A stretch of DNA of 64,000 nt from Nitrospirota bacterium (GTDB lineage Bacteria; Nitrospirota; Thermodesulfovibrionia; Thermodesulfovibrionales; JdFR-88). This document shows positions 8,256 through 16,410 of the stretch, in pieces. Location: contig JACWAF010000035.1 of the NCBI GenBank assembly GCA_014874185.1, positions 62,001 through 126,000 of the forward strand, given 5' to 3'. The stretch's first letter is position 1, and each line of letters begins with the position of its first letter. The translations under genes were made by a program, and so were the position numbers. The notes below the pieces were generated by a model. That model saw only the letters and a program-made list of their open reading frames with translations, did not search any database and was not told where the DNA came from.

Positions 8256-10225
8256 TGAGAATGAGGGGGAGGGCGCGGGGGATCGGGGGCGGCGCGGCCA
8301 AATCCATGATTGGCCCGACATTTATTTTTCTTGTATTTATTGTTCCTCTTTTCCATGCGGTGCGGGCGCGGGCATTCGAAGAAAAGGCCCAGGCAGACGA
8401 GCTTATCTATCAGGAGGGGGCCTTTACCTTCAAGGGGCACGCGCAAATACAACGGGACGGCACGACATTGAAGGCCGACCGCGCCACCTATTACGAAAAA
8501 ACCTCCGAACTCTACATCGAAGGCAACATCCATTACGAGAGCGGCGATGTGATAATGCAGGGCGACGAGGGCCTTTTCAATCTGGAGAACGAGACGGGCT
8601 TTCTTTATAACGGAAGCGTATTTTTCAAAAAGGAAAATTACCATATAAAAGGACAGACCATAGAGAAACTGGGAGAGACGGATTACCAGGTCTGGCACTC
8701 CACCCTGACTACCTGTCAGGGCGATTGCCCGGACTGGAGTTTCAACAGCCGTGTCATGAAAACGAACGCCCGCACAGGGCTCAGCGCGTTTGGCATGACC
8801 TTCCGTGTGAAGGACCTCCCGGTATTCTACACCCCGTATTTCACCGCCCCGGTACAGGTGGCGAGGAAATCCGGCCTCCTCCTGCCCGAGTACGGTTACC
8901 GGCAATTCACCGGCTTCTATTTGAAGCTCCCCTATTACTGGGCGATCTCCAGCAACAGGGACCTTACCGCCGGGCTGGACGTTTATATGAACAGGGGCCT
9001 CGGGGGTGAAACTGAATATAGGTACATGGAGACTAACGGCATGTCCGGAGACCAGAGAATCACCGTTCTCAGGGACTGGAAGGCGGACAGGGATTACCTG
9101 GCCGCAAGGGGCGCGCATTTTTATTACGGGGACGCGGGAGACGCCTTCCTTGCCGTGGATATGCTGAACCACAGGGATTTTTATCAGCTGTATAATCTGA
9201 ATCTGCAGGATAGCGAGAGCCGGTATCTGGAGACCAGGGGCGAGGCATGGATCGAGCCCTTTGCCGGGGTAAAGACATATCTTCTAACCCGGCTCTTCCA
9301 GGACCTTGAGCCCGGAGTGGACCAGAAGACCATACTTCAGAAGCTGCCCGAAGCCGGCGTCTTTGTGGAGCCGCGGGAGCTTGGCCCCATGACCTTCACC
9401 CTGCAGTCGGACGCGGCCAATTTCTGGCGCGAGGAGGGCCAGACGGGAGAGCGCTTCCGCCTGGAGCCCACGCTGGCCCATTCCTTCGGGGACGGGCTCA
9501 GCTTCTTTCAGTCCTTTGGGGCAGGGTCAAGGACGTACAGCCTTCAGGACCCCTCGGAAAATATGGAGAGGATGGCCTTCTTATATCAGAATTCGCTTAC
9601 GGCACGGCTTGATAAAAATTACGGGAGTTTCACTCATTACCTGGAGCCCTCCCTCTCCTTCTATCACGAAAATTTAAGCGGGAACCAGCCTGCCCTGATA
9701 ATGGATTCCACCGAGCTGGAACAGAACACGAACACCGTGGAACTCTCTGTCATGAACAGGTTCTTCAATACCGGAGGGGAATTCCTGCTCTTCAATGTCG
9801 ACGAGCAATACGACTTCGATGCCCCCCGGAGACTTCAGCCGGTTACCCTCAATGTGTCCTCCGCAAAACCCTTCGCCCTGCGGGCCCAGCTTGCCGTAGA
9901 CCCCTACAGCACACGGATAACTACCGCCGACGTGGAGGGCGGCCTGGAAGTCATGAAAGACACCCTCATTCATTTCCGGGAGAGGTATTCCAAAGACGAG
10001 GCCACCTGGACACATATCTTCGGGGCCTCTTTCAAGATCATGAGCAACCTTTTATTCGACTCTAACGTCTGGCTGGACTCCAAAGGCGGGGGGCTAAGGG
10101 AACTGCGCACTACCTTCAACTACATAAGCAAGTGCTGGAACGTGGTGCTCACTGTCGCCAAACGCCCCAACGATTTCGCCGTCTCATTCCAGATCGGCCT
10201 GGCTGGCATTGTAAAAACAAAATAA
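8255..10225 (+). CDS. lptD: LPS-assembly protein LptD (OstA)
   Basis: Outer-membrane barrel that inserts lipopolysaccharide into the outer leaflet. The 656-aa protein has a basic N-terminus and hydrophobic signal (GPTFIFLVFIVPLFHA), then an OstA/LptA-like beta-jellyroll (about 45-150: ELIYQEGAFTFKGHAQIQRDG, YIEGNIHYESGD) and the LptD barrel (about 190-650). The Cys pair in TTCQGDCPDW matches the conserved LptD site. ATGs at 8255 and 8261 are both possible starts. Its presence is the best evidence for an LPS-bearing outer membrane. Confidence 0.93.
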   Translation: MRMRGRARGIGGGAAKSMIGPTFIFLVFIVPLFHAVRARAFEEKAQADELIYQEGAFTFKGHAQIQRDGTTLKADRATYYEKTSELYIEGNIHYESGDVIMQGDEGLFNLENETGFLYNGSVFFKKENYHIKGQTIEKLGETDYQVWHSTLTTCQGDCPDWSFNSRVMKTNARTGLSAFGMTFRVKDLPVFYTPYFTAPVQVARKSGLLLPEYGYRQFTGFYLKLPYYWAISSNRDLTAGLDVYMNRGLGGETEYRYMETNGMSGDQRITVLRDWKADRDYLAARGAHFYYGDAGDAFLAVDMLNHRDFYQLYNLNLQDSESRYLETRGEAWIEPFAGVKTYLLTRLFQDLEPGVDQKTILQKLPEAGVFVEPRELGPMTFTLQSDAANFWREEGQTGERFRLEPTLAHSFGDGLSFFQSFGAGSRTYSLQDPSENMERMAFLYQNSLTARLDKNYGSFTHYLEPSLSFYHENLSGNQPALIMDSTELEQNTNTVELSVMNRFFNTGGEFLLFNVDEQYDFDAPRRLQPVTLNVSSAKPFALRAQLAVDPYSTRITTADVEGGLEVMKDTLIHFRERYSKDEATWTHIFGASFKIMSNLLFDSNVWLDSKGGGLRELRTTFNYISKCWNVVLTVAKRPNDFAVSFQIGLAGIVKTK

Positions 10226-10227
10226 TA

Positions 10228-12042
10228 ATGCCTGATAAAAAGTCGCCCATGAAAGGAGTGGTCAAATCCCTGGGGATCGTCTTCGGTGACATCGGGACGA
10301 GCCCCATTTATACGGTTACCGTTATTTTTCTTATCACCAGGCCCACCCAGGCGCACATCTACGGCGTGCTCTCGCTTATCTTCTGGACCCTCGTGATACT
10401 TGTCACCGTGGAGTACGCCTGGCTTGCCATGAGCCTTGGGAAGAAGGGCGAAGGCGGCACGATAGTGCTCCGCGAACTGTTGATAGGCTATCTGAAATCC
10501 GCAAAGCAGGCCGCCTTTGTCACGCTGCTTACGATCACAGGCATCTCACTCCTGATAGGGGACGGCGTGATAACCCCCGCCATAAGCATACTGAGCGCGG
10601 TGGAAGGGCTGCTGCTCATTCCGGGCCTGGAGCACACCTCGCAGGACCTTCTTATCGCGATAGCCGCCGTGATCGCGATATTCCTGTTTTCTTTCCAGAA
10701 GAAGGGCACCGAAAAAGTGGCCGGGGCCTTCGGCCCGATGATGGCCGTATGGTTTGCCGCGATAGCCGTTTCAGGCCTGGCCTCCATAGTCCAGGCGCCC
10801 TCGGTGATAAGGGCCGTCAACCCCTATTATGCCGTTAAATTCATGGCCGAAAACGGTCTGGCGGGCTTCCTGGTCCTCTCTGAAGTGATCCTCTGCGCCA
10901 CTGGCGGCGAGGCCCTTTACGCCGACATGGGCCACCTTGGGAGCAAGCCCATCATACGGGCGTGGTATTTCGTCTTTGCCGCGCTGGTACTGAATTACCT
11001 GGGCCAGGGGTCTTTTCTCCTGAGGCATCCCGGGGCCAGGAACGTGCTCTTCGAGATGGTCTTCAGCCAGGCCTATTACCTGTATATCCCTTTTCTCCTC
11101 CTGAGCGTGGCCGCCACGGTCATAGCCTCGCAGGCTATGATAAGCGGCATGTTCTCGATAGTCTACCAGGGGATAACCACGCGGATAATGCCCATGTTCA
11201 AGATAGAGTACACGTCGGCGGAGCTGCGGTCGCAGATCTATATCGGCCTTGTGAACTGGTTTCTGCTCCTCTCGGTGCTCTTCATAATGCTCCAGTTCAG
11301 AGAGTCCAGCAGGCTGGCCGCCGCCTACGGTCTTGCCGTGACCGGCACGATGAGCCTCACGGGGATCATGATGACCTGGATTTACAGTTTCAGGAAGATG
11401 TACCTGCAGACGGCCATATCCATTGTGGTCACCCTGGTGGACCTGGTCTTCCTCTTCTCCAATCTGACAAAGCTGCACACCGGAGGGTACTGGTCCCTGA
11501 TCATAGCCTCCATACCGTTTGCAATGATCGTGCTTTACAGGCAGGGACAGAAAAAACTCTACCGTCAGATAGAGCCCATTCCCCTGCCGCGGTTCCTGGG
11601 AAAATACCGGGATTTCTATGCCGACTCGGTGAAGATAAAGGGCACGGCGCTCTTTTTCGCCCGCAGCATAAGCGAAATCCCCCCTTATGCGGCCTATACG
11701 ATGTTCACCAACGGGATCATCTACGAGGACAACATAATAGTCTCGATAATCAAACGGGACGACCCGTTCGGGGTGGCGGGCCGCTTTGTGGACGAGCTTG
11801 CTCCGGGGCTGCGGGGTTTCGAGATACAGATGGGCTATATGGAGGTGGTTGCGATGGAGGACATCCTGAAGGAAGCCGGCATCGATGAGAAGGTCATCTT
11901 CTACGGCCTGGAGGAGATCGTTACCGGCAATATCTTCTGGAAGGTCTTCTCCGGCATAAAAAGGCTCACCCCCGCCTTTGTCCGTTTCTATAACCTCCCC
12001 TCGAACAAGCTGCACGGGGTGGTGACCAGGGTGGAGATGTGA
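10228..12042 (+). CDS. kup: KUP-family potassium transporter
   Basis: Inner-membrane K+ uptake (K+/H+ symport) protein, 604 aa, about 12 membrane segments followed by a short cytoplasmic tail. Family motifs: GIVFGDIGTSPIYT near the N-terminus, GEGGTIVLREL, GDGVITPAISILSAVEGL and CATGGEALYADMGHLG. An in-frame start inside lptD (10132) was rejected because the family begins just before the GDIGTSP motif; ATG 10228 lies 2 bp after the lptD stop. Confidence 0.95.
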   Translation: MPDKKSPMKGVVKSLGIVFGDIGTSPIYTVTVIFLITRPTQAHIYGVLSLIFWTLVILVTVEYAWLAMSLGKKGEGGTIVLRELLIGYLKSAKQAAFVTLLTITGISLLIGDGVITPAISILSAVEGLLLIPGLEHTSQDLLIAIAAVIAIFLFSFQKKGTEKVAGAFGPMMAVWFAAIAVSGLASIVQAPSVIRAVNPYYAVKFMAENGLAGFLVLSEVILCATGGEALYADMGHLGSKPIIRAWYFVFAALVLNYLGQGSFLLRHPGARNVLFEMVFSQAYYLYIPFLLLSVAATVIASQAMISGMFSIVYQGITTRIMPMFKIEYTSAELRSQIYIGLVNWFLLLSVLFIMLQFRESSRLAAAYGLAVTGTMSLTGIMMTWIYSFRKMYLQTAISIVVTLVDLVFLFSNLTKLHTGGYWSLIIASIPFAMIVLYRQGQKKLYRQIEPIPLPRFLGKYRDFYADSVKIKGTALFFARSISEIPPYAAYTMFTNGIIYEDNIIVSIIKRDDPFGVAGRFVDELAPGLRGFEIQMGYMEVVAMEDILKEAGIDEKVIFYGLEEIVTGNIFWKVFSGIKRLTPAFVRFYNLPSNKLHGVVTRVEM

Positions 12043-12054
12043 TGGGAAAAGTCC

Positions 12055-12206
12055 TACTTCTCTTTTTTGCAAAAGAGAGAGAATTTATCAAATACGGCGG
12101 ATTTCATCCGCCTTGGGCAAAAGAAAAAACTCTTGTATTTTTTTGCCCGAAGGGGCAAAAAAATCTAAAAGTTCTCTTTGCTTACTTTCTCTTACAAGAG
12201 AAAGAA
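12055..12206. repeat. Composite triple-hairpin element, copy 2
   Basis: Follows kup. Contains a degenerate A stem-loop (ctcttttttgcaaaagag), an inserted hairpin GGCGGAT-ttc-ATCCGCC near 12093-12110, the B terminator hairpin TTTTTTTGCCC-gaag-GGGCAAAAAAA at 12137-12164, and hairpin C CTTTCTCTT-aca-AGAGAAAG at 12185-12204. Same architecture as the copy after trpA but with different central stem bases. It lies between convergent kup and the P-II gene and could end transcription from both sides. Confidence 0.72.
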
Positions 12207-12240
12207 GGATCTTTGCCGTTTACAAGAGAAAATTAAAAGA

Positions 12241-12264
12241 GTGCCGGGGGGAATCCCCCGGCAC
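12241..12264 (-). terminator. Intrinsic terminator of the minus-strand P-II operon
   Basis: Perfect stem GTGCCGGGGG-gaat-CCCCCGGCAC. Read on the minus strand it is followed by TCTTTTAATTTT. It sits just downstream of the P-II stop codon. Confidence 0.75.
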
Positions 12265-12271
12265 AAAATTA

Positions 12272-12610
12272 TTATATAGCGGCCTCGCCGCTTTCGCCGG
12301 TCCTTATCCTTATGGCGTCGTCCATGGTGGAGACGAATATCTTGCCGTCACCGATCTCGCCGGTGAGCACGGCCTCGCGGATGGCCTTGATGATCTTGTC
12401 GGCCTCCTTGTCGTTTACTATCACTTCCACCTTTGCCTTTGTCAGCAACTCCACTTTATAAGTCTTCCCGCGCACCTGCTGTTCCACCCCCTTCTGCTTT
12501 CCATGGCCTTCGACCCCGGAGATCATGAGGCCGGGGTGGCCCACCTTTTCCAGGGCGGCGCGCACATCGCCCACCTTGCCGGGGCGTATAATGGCTTCTA
12601 TCCTTTTCAT
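12272..12610 (-). CDS. Nitrogen regulatory protein P-II (GlnB/GlnK family)
   Basis: A 112-aa P-II signal protein. The T-loop (residues about 37-55, GHGKQKGVEQQVRGKTYKV) keeps Tyr51, the usual uridylylation site, but Tyr46 is Val. The ATP/ADP-binding loops [11 protein letters not shown] and the C-terminal RIRTGE are intact. P-II proteins sense 2-oxoglutarate and adenylate charge and gate ammonium channels or enzymes. The EQQVRGKTYKV T-loop resembles GlnK forms found with anaerobes and archaea. It is the last gene of the HTH-porin-permease operon and follows the permease-P-II fusion by 23 bp, so it may form hetero-oligomers with that fused domain. Confidence 0.93.
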   Translation of the reverse strand: MKRIEAIIRPGKVGDVRAALEKVGHPGLMISGVEGHGKQKGVEQQVRGKTYKVELLTKAKVEVIVNDKEADKIIKAIREAVLTGEIGDGKIFVSTMDDAIRIRTGESGEAAI

Positions 12611-12633
12611 CGGGTTCTCCTTTTTGTTGTCCT

Positions 12634-14505
12634 TTATATGGCGTAAACGCCCTTCTCGCCGGTGCGGATCCGCATGGCCTCTTTCGCGTCCAGCACAAAG
12701 ACCTTGCCGTCGCCGATCTGACCGCTGCTAGAGACCTCCCTGATGATGTCCATCACCTTGGGCAGGTCCCAGTCGTTGACCACGATGTCAACCCGGACCT
12801 TTGGGAGAAAGGAGATCTTGTCGCTGGCCGCCGCCGCCCCAAGGCTCTGGCCATGCTGCCTGCCGAAGCCCTGGACCCTGGTCACCGTCATTCCCAGGAC
12901 GAGGTCCTCGTCCTTGAGGACTTCAACCAGGACGTCCACTTTTTCCGGGCGGATAATGGCCGAGATCATCTTCATTCCGTATGTCTTGCTCACGGAGGTC
13001 ATGATAACGTACCCGATGCTGATCAGGGCCCAGCCCCCGGCGATATAGAAGCAAATCTTCGCTTCGGTCTGGGAATCGGCGCTGCCGGTGGCGTTCAGGT
13101 ATATGATCGCGCCCAGCATGAGGACGTTTGCGACGATGCCCAGGCCGGGGATCAGCCCGTGCTTAACAAAGTTGAACTCCTTGCGTTTCCTGAAGGCGAC
13201 TATCGTCCACACGCAGATCAGTCCGTAGAGGACGAAGGTGCCGAAGTTGGAGGCCAGCGCTATGCCGGTGAGGCCCACAACCGACTGCACGCCTATCGCC
13301 GCGATGATGCTGGAGACGATGACCAGGCTCCATATGGCCGTATGGGGCGTGCTGAACTTGCCGCTCATGAACCCGATGAACTCCGGCAGCTCCCGGTCTT
13401 CGGCCATCCCGTTACTGATCCGCACGGCGGTGTTCATGCAGCTGAGGGTGGTGCCGACGATGGCGATGGCCACGGTGACCGCCATGGTGATCATCAGGCC
13501 GAACCCGATCCCGTGGAGCAGGTTGTTGCCGATCAGTTTCGCCATGTCTCCTATCGGCGCGCTCGAAGCCGCCGCGGCATCCATCCCGGTGAGGACCTTG
13601 CCCCCGCTCACCACGGCCAGTTTTTCGCTGACCATCGCGCCCGCGGCGAAGTATTCCAGAAGGTAGGCGATCACGCCCTGGATCACCAGAGAGAGGATGA
13701 TGGCCTTCGGGATGTTCTTCTCCGGCTGCCTGGTCTCAGCGGCCAGGGCGGTGCAGCTTTCAAAACCCACCAGGATCAGGATGGCCAGCGTGGACTGCAC
13801 CAGGACCCCGTTCAGGGTATGCGGCTTCACGATATCCCAGGCTCCGCTGAAGCTCCAGGCGGCCGCGCCCTGAGGATTGCTGAAGCGGTACCAGATGGCC
13901 AGGCCGCTGAAGATTACCAGGGTCACAAGCTGAATGACATTGATCCAGATGGCCGTCTTGGTGGAGCCGGTCACGCCCCTGTAGGCGATGTATCCGACCG
14001 CAAAAGCAAAGGCCGTACCGATAAGCACCAGGGCGGGGACCGACAGGTCGTGCCCGGTGAACTGGTTATAGATATAGCCGATCAGGGTGGCCATCATGGC
14101 CACCATTACGCCGGGGTAGACCCAGTAGAAGAGATGCGCGGCCCAGCCAGTGGCCAGCTTCGAGACGCGGGCCATGGAGGTTGCCGTTGGCTTGCTCTTG
14201 CCGTTGCCGTTGTCCAGGAAGGCCTTCTCCGCAAAGTATGCCGCGCTGGCGAACCCGGCCTGGGGATATATTTTGGCCAGTTCGGCGTAAGAGAGCGCTG
14301 TGAGGAAAGCGACTATCAGCGCGACCACGATGCCCGGCCAGATATCGCTGGCGACGGACGCCCCGCCCGGCGCGGTGGCGGAGGCCTGCAGTTGATACGT
14401 GATCCAGAGGAACGCCCCGGGCGCAATCAGCGCCATGGCGTTCATGGTGGCGCCCAGCAATCCCAGCGTGGGCGTGATTACGGGTGCATTCGTTCTTTCA
14501 GACAT
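12634..14505 (-). CDS. APC-superfamily amino acid permease with C-terminal P-II domain
   Basis: A 623-aa fusion. Residues 1-510 form an amino acid/polyamine permease with about 12 membrane segments; FESCTALAAETRQPEKNIPKAI is a typical APC loop. Residues 511-623 are a complete P-II domain: MKMISAIIRPEKVD, GFGRQ, SSSGQIGDGKVFVL and MRIRTGE. Its T-loop is rewritten to HGQSLGAAAASDKISF: the Tyr51 position is Asp and the Tyr46 position is Ala, so it cannot be uridylylated. The nucleotide-binding residues look intact. A built-in P-II domain suggests direct allosteric gating of transport by 2-oxoglutarate and ATP/ADP. Start supported by GGAGG 7 bp upstream. Substrate unknown. Confidence 0.9.
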   Translation of the reverse strand: MSERTNAPVITPTLGLLGATMNAMALIAPGAFLWITYQLQASATAPGGASVASDIWPGIVVALIVAFLTALSYAELAKIYPQAGFASAAYFAEKAFLDNGNGKSKPTATSMARVSKLATGWAAHLFYWVYPGVMVAMMATLIGYIYNQFTGHDLSVPALVLIGTAFAFAVGYIAYRGVTGSTKTAIWINVIQLVTLVIFSGLAIWYRFSNPQGAAAWSFSGAWDIVKPHTLNGVLVQSTLAILILVGFESCTALAAETRQPEKNIPKAIILSLVIQGVIAYLLEYFAAGAMVSEKLAVVSGGKVLTGMDAAAASSAPIGDMAKLIGNNLLHGIGFGLMITMAVTVAIAIVGTTLSCMNTAVRISNGMAEDRELPEFIGFMSGKFSTPHTAIWSLVIVSSIIAAIGVQSVVGLTGIALASNFGTFVLYGLICVWTIVAFRKRKEFNFVKHGLIPGLGIVANVLMLGAIIYLNATGSADSQTEAKICFYIAGGWALISIGYVIMTSVSKTYGMKMISAIIRPEKVDVLVEVLKDEDLVLGMTVTRVQGFGRQHGQSLGAAAASDKISFLPKVRVDIVVNDWDLPKVMDIIREVSSSGQIGDGKVFVLDAKEAMRIRTGEKGVYAI

Positions 14506-14526
14506 GACAGTTCCTCCTGTTTATCC

Positions 14527-15660
14527 TTACCATCTATACATCAAGCCAAGCGCCAGCGTGTCCTGGCTCTTTTTGCCGTTGAACGATGCCCTGTCTGACC
14601 AGTCGTGCCTGTACTCGGGGCGGATGATAATGCCGGCCAGCTTGTACTGGGGCGTTATGGTTATCTCCTTCAGTTCCTGGGGCGTTCCGGTCCTCACGCC
14701 GTCCTCGTCCTTGAACCACTCGGCCCTCACCGCGCCGCTCACCTTGTCCGTGAAAACATAATTCACGTAACCCGCCGCCCCATACCAGACCGCATCCGTT
14801 CCGCCAGGGGCCTGATGCTGCTCGGCGGCGTAATCGGTGTTCACGGTAAAGGCGAGTTTGCTTGTGGCATTATATGTGCCCACCCAGTCGAAAAGAAAAC
14901 GGTTGTCGTGGTTATTGTCCGGCTCCTCCGGGCCGTACAGGAAATTGAAGGTCAGCGCGACCGGTGCAACCGGGGTCACCGCCGCCGAAAGCCCCACCGT
15001 CTTGCCATTATTGTTGTCGGTGGCATCGTCCCAGCCGTTAAGGAGATAGCCGGTGAGGCCCACCGCCTTGCTCACCGGATAGGAGACGGCCAGGCCGGTA
15101 TGAGTGAACGGTATCGCGTAATTGAACAGAAAGGACCGCGAGTAGTTGAGGTCGTCTATCGCCTCTATCACCTCGGCCCCGGTAAACGTGACGAACTTGC
15201 CGAACTGGAACTTTAGCCCGTTGCCTATCTTTGTCGCATAGGTAAGGTATGCCTCTGTGAGGTCGAAGGCCTCGCTCCGGTCCGGGTCCTCGCCGCTTGA
15301 AATGCCAAGCCCGTTTGCATGTATGAACTTTGCCGTCTCGCCCGCCGAGAGCTTCAGCTTGTAGCCAAGGCCCGCGTCCGGGCTCTTTGCGAACACAATC
15401 TCCGCCAGGTCAAGGGTAAAGCTGTTCGATTTGTGGTCGAAGACACGGAGGCCGTTCTCGCCCGATGATGGATTATCGAAATTGTAAGTATAGCCGCCCT
15501 GCAGGTAGATGCTCATCCCCAATGCGTCCTTAATGGACTGAAGGGTATCCGCCGTCTTCTGGGCGTCGGCGGACTTTGCGTCCTCCGCCCGCCCCGCCGC
15601 CGCAAGGCCCAGCACGAATACAAGCGCCAGCAAAGACCCCGCCAAAACTGCTCTCCTCAT
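14527..15660 (-). CDS. Outer-membrane beta-barrel porin (BBP2/OmpL-like)
   Basis: A 377-aa predicted outer-membrane porin. Signal peptide MRRAVLAGSLLALVFVLGLAAAGRA is followed by a short alpha segment and a barrel of alternating strands (YLQGGYTYNF, GNGLKFQFGKFVTF, GVRTGTPQELKEITITPQY), ending in the C-terminal aromatic LMYRW used for barrel insertion. The start was set at 15660, where AAGGAG lies 9 bp upstream, rather than the earlier in-frame ATG at 15690 inside the HTH gene. It is co-transcribed with the permease-P-II and P-II genes, so it likely passes a small nitrogenous solute across the outer membrane. Confidence 0.85.
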   Translation of the reverse strand: MRRAVLAGSLLALVFVLGLAAAGRAEDAKSADAQKTADTLQSIKDALGMSIYLQGGYTYNFDNPSSGENGLRVFDHKSNSFTLDLAEIVFAKSPDAGLGYKLKLSAGETAKFIHANGLGISSGEDPDRSEAFDLTEAYLTYATKIGNGLKFQFGKFVTFTGAEVIEAIDDLNYSRSFLFNYAIPFTHTGLAVSYPVSKAVGLTGYLLNGWDDATDNNNGKTVGLSAAVTPVAPVALTFNFLYGPEEPDNNHDNRFLFDWVGTYNATSKLAFTVNTDYAAEQHQAPGGTDAVWYGAAGYVNYVFTDKVSGAVRAEWFKDEDGVRTGTPQELKEITITPQYKLAGIIIRPEYRHDWSDRASFNGKKSQDTLALGLMYRW

Positions 15661-15682
15661 TTCTTTGCTCTCCTTTTCTGAT

Positions 15683-15922
15683 TTATTCATTTGTCAGAAT
15701 TTCCCGCTTCAGATTCCGCCCTGCGTTTTTCCCGTTCTTCACCACCGCTTTCTTCGTTATAAGGATCCCGTATTTTTGAATCCTGTATTTGAACATCCGC
15801 TCTGTCAAGCCAAGGAGCCTTGCCGCCCTGGACTTTACCCAGCCAGCCTCCCGGAGCGCCCTCAGGATCTCTCTTATCTCCAGTTCCTCAACCTTGTCCT
15901 TCAACTCCGGATTGCGCATCAT
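15683..15922 (-). CDS. Stand-alone Fis/NtrC-type HTH protein (79 aa)
   Basis: The protein is almost only a DNA-binding domain like the C-terminus of sigma-54 activators (NtrC/NifA, HTH_8). Helix 1 is VEELEIREILRALREAGWVK and the recognition unit is SRAARLLGLTERMFKYRIQKYGI. No receiver, GAF or AAA+ domain is present, so it cannot activate sigma-54 polymerase itself. A basic tail (KKAVVKNGKNAGRNLKRE) follows. Its ATG lies only 2 nt after the predicted sigma-54 start site, so the mRNA is near-leaderless; GGTGG overlaps the start region. It heads the porin/permease/P-II operon. Nearly the same HTH occurs in the 64-aa protein upstream. It may compete with or assist a full-length activator at ACA-N4-TGT sites (inference). 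Confidence 0.82.
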   Translation of the reverse strand: MMRNPELKDKVEELEIREILRALREAGWVKSRAARLLGLTERMFKYRIQKYGILITKKAVVKNGKNAGRNLKREILTNE

Positions 15923-15934
15923 GCCACCAGTAAA

Positions 15935-15950
15935 TGCGAAAAGCGTGCCA
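15935..15950 (-). promoter_or_regulatory. Sigma-54 promoter of the HTH-porin-permease-PII operon
   Basis: Minus-strand sequence TGGCACG-CTTT-TCGCA matches the -24/-12 consensus TGGCACG-N4-TTGCW with one mismatch. Predicted start about 15924, 2 nt before the ATG. An ACA-N4-TGT site lies about 80 bp upstream. Confidence 0.8.
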
Positions 15951-16028
15951 GCTTTAAAAGGCTTGAAATAAAAGGATTTTTCCTGATCGGCCCCGGGCAG
16001 AATTGTTGGCGGCGGACAAATCTGTCTT

Positions 16029-16038
16029 ACAAAAATGT
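16029..16038. promoter_or_regulatory. ACA-N4-TGT site (candidate enhancer)
   Basis: ACAAAAATGT in TTACAAAAATGTAG, about 80 bp upstream of the minus-strand sigma-54 promoter at 15935. It is the same motif as the clusters at 16411-16483 and 18015-18056. Confidence 0.6.
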
Positions 16039-16061
16039 AGAGAGGGGATTTTTTGTTTTTT

Positions 16062-16095
16062 GTGCCGGGCAGAGCGGGGAGACCCTGCCCGGCAC
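16062..16095. repeat. GC-rich stem-loop between the two HTH genes
   Basis: GTGCCGGGCAG and CTGCCCGGCAC flank a 12-nt loop. It lies downstream of the 64-aa HTH gene on the minus strand. There is no U-tract after it in that direction, so I call it a structural or attenuating hairpin rather than a standard terminator. Confidence 0.5.
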
Positions 16096-16141
16096 TCCGG
16101 AAAAGAGAGGAGGTTAGACAGGCACGTGCGCCGCTCTCCAG

Positions 16142-16336
16142 TTACTTGCTGATTCGGATTACAGCGCCCTTTTTTATCTCTATGCCGTATTTGGAGATCC
16201 GGTAGTTGAGCATCCTTTCGGTAATGCCAAGCCTGCGGGCGGCCCTGGACTTTATCCATCCGCTCTCGCTTAAGGCCAAAACTATTTCCCTGGTTTCAAG
16301 TTCCCTGATCTTTTCCTTCAAAGCATCGCGAGTCAT
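16142..16336 (-). CDS. Stand-alone Fis/NtrC-type HTH protein (64 aa)
   Basis: From ATG 16336 the protein is 64 aa: MTRDALKEKIRELETREIV, then ALSESGWIKSRAARRLGITE and RMLNYRISKYGIEIKKGAV. This is a bare Fis-type HTH as at the C-terminus of NifA/NtrC. The recognition helix differs from the 79-aa protein at only a few residues, so both should bind the same operator. An in-frame TTG at 16432 would add 32 residues but would start upstream of a strong sigma-54 promoter (16349-16364), so ATG 16336 is preferred; it is 2 nt from the predicted transcription start. The gene is divergent from amtB and shares its regulatory region. Confidence 0.82.
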   Translation of the reverse strand: MTRDALKEKIRELETREIVLALSESGWIKSRAARRLGITERMLNYRISKYGIEIKKGAVIRISK

Positions 16337-16348
16337 CTCTTCTGCTAA

Positions 16349-16364
16349 TGCTAAAACCATGCCA
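16349..16364 (-). promoter_or_regulatory. Sigma-54 promoter of the 64-aa HTH gene
   Basis: Minus strand TGGCATG-GTTT-TAGCA, two mismatches to the -24/-12 consensus. The surrounding AGC...ATT bases also match the promoter of the 79-aa HTH gene, suggesting duplication. Predicted start about 16338, ATG at 16336. Confidence 0.75.
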
Positions 16365-16410
16365 GCTAAAAGCGCTTGATTTTCAAGAGCTAACCGCCCA
16401 TCCGGGATTT

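Noticed and set aside
10771-12072. 433-codon minus-strand frame opposite kup
   Set aside because: Shadow frame with His/Arg/Gly-rich composition; kup is certain.
12272-12610. P-II lacking its uridylylation site
   Set aside because: Aligning residue by residue shows Tyr51 is present; only Tyr46 is replaced by Val. The true loss is in the permease-fused domain.
12853-14598. Long plus-strand reading frame opposite the permease-P-II gene
   Set aside because: Shadow of the GC-rich permease gene: no domain, His/Gly/Asp-rich low-complexity composition.
16062-16095. Intrinsic terminator between the two HTH genes
   Set aside because: The stem is good, but on the minus strand it is followed by A-rich, not U-rich, RNA.
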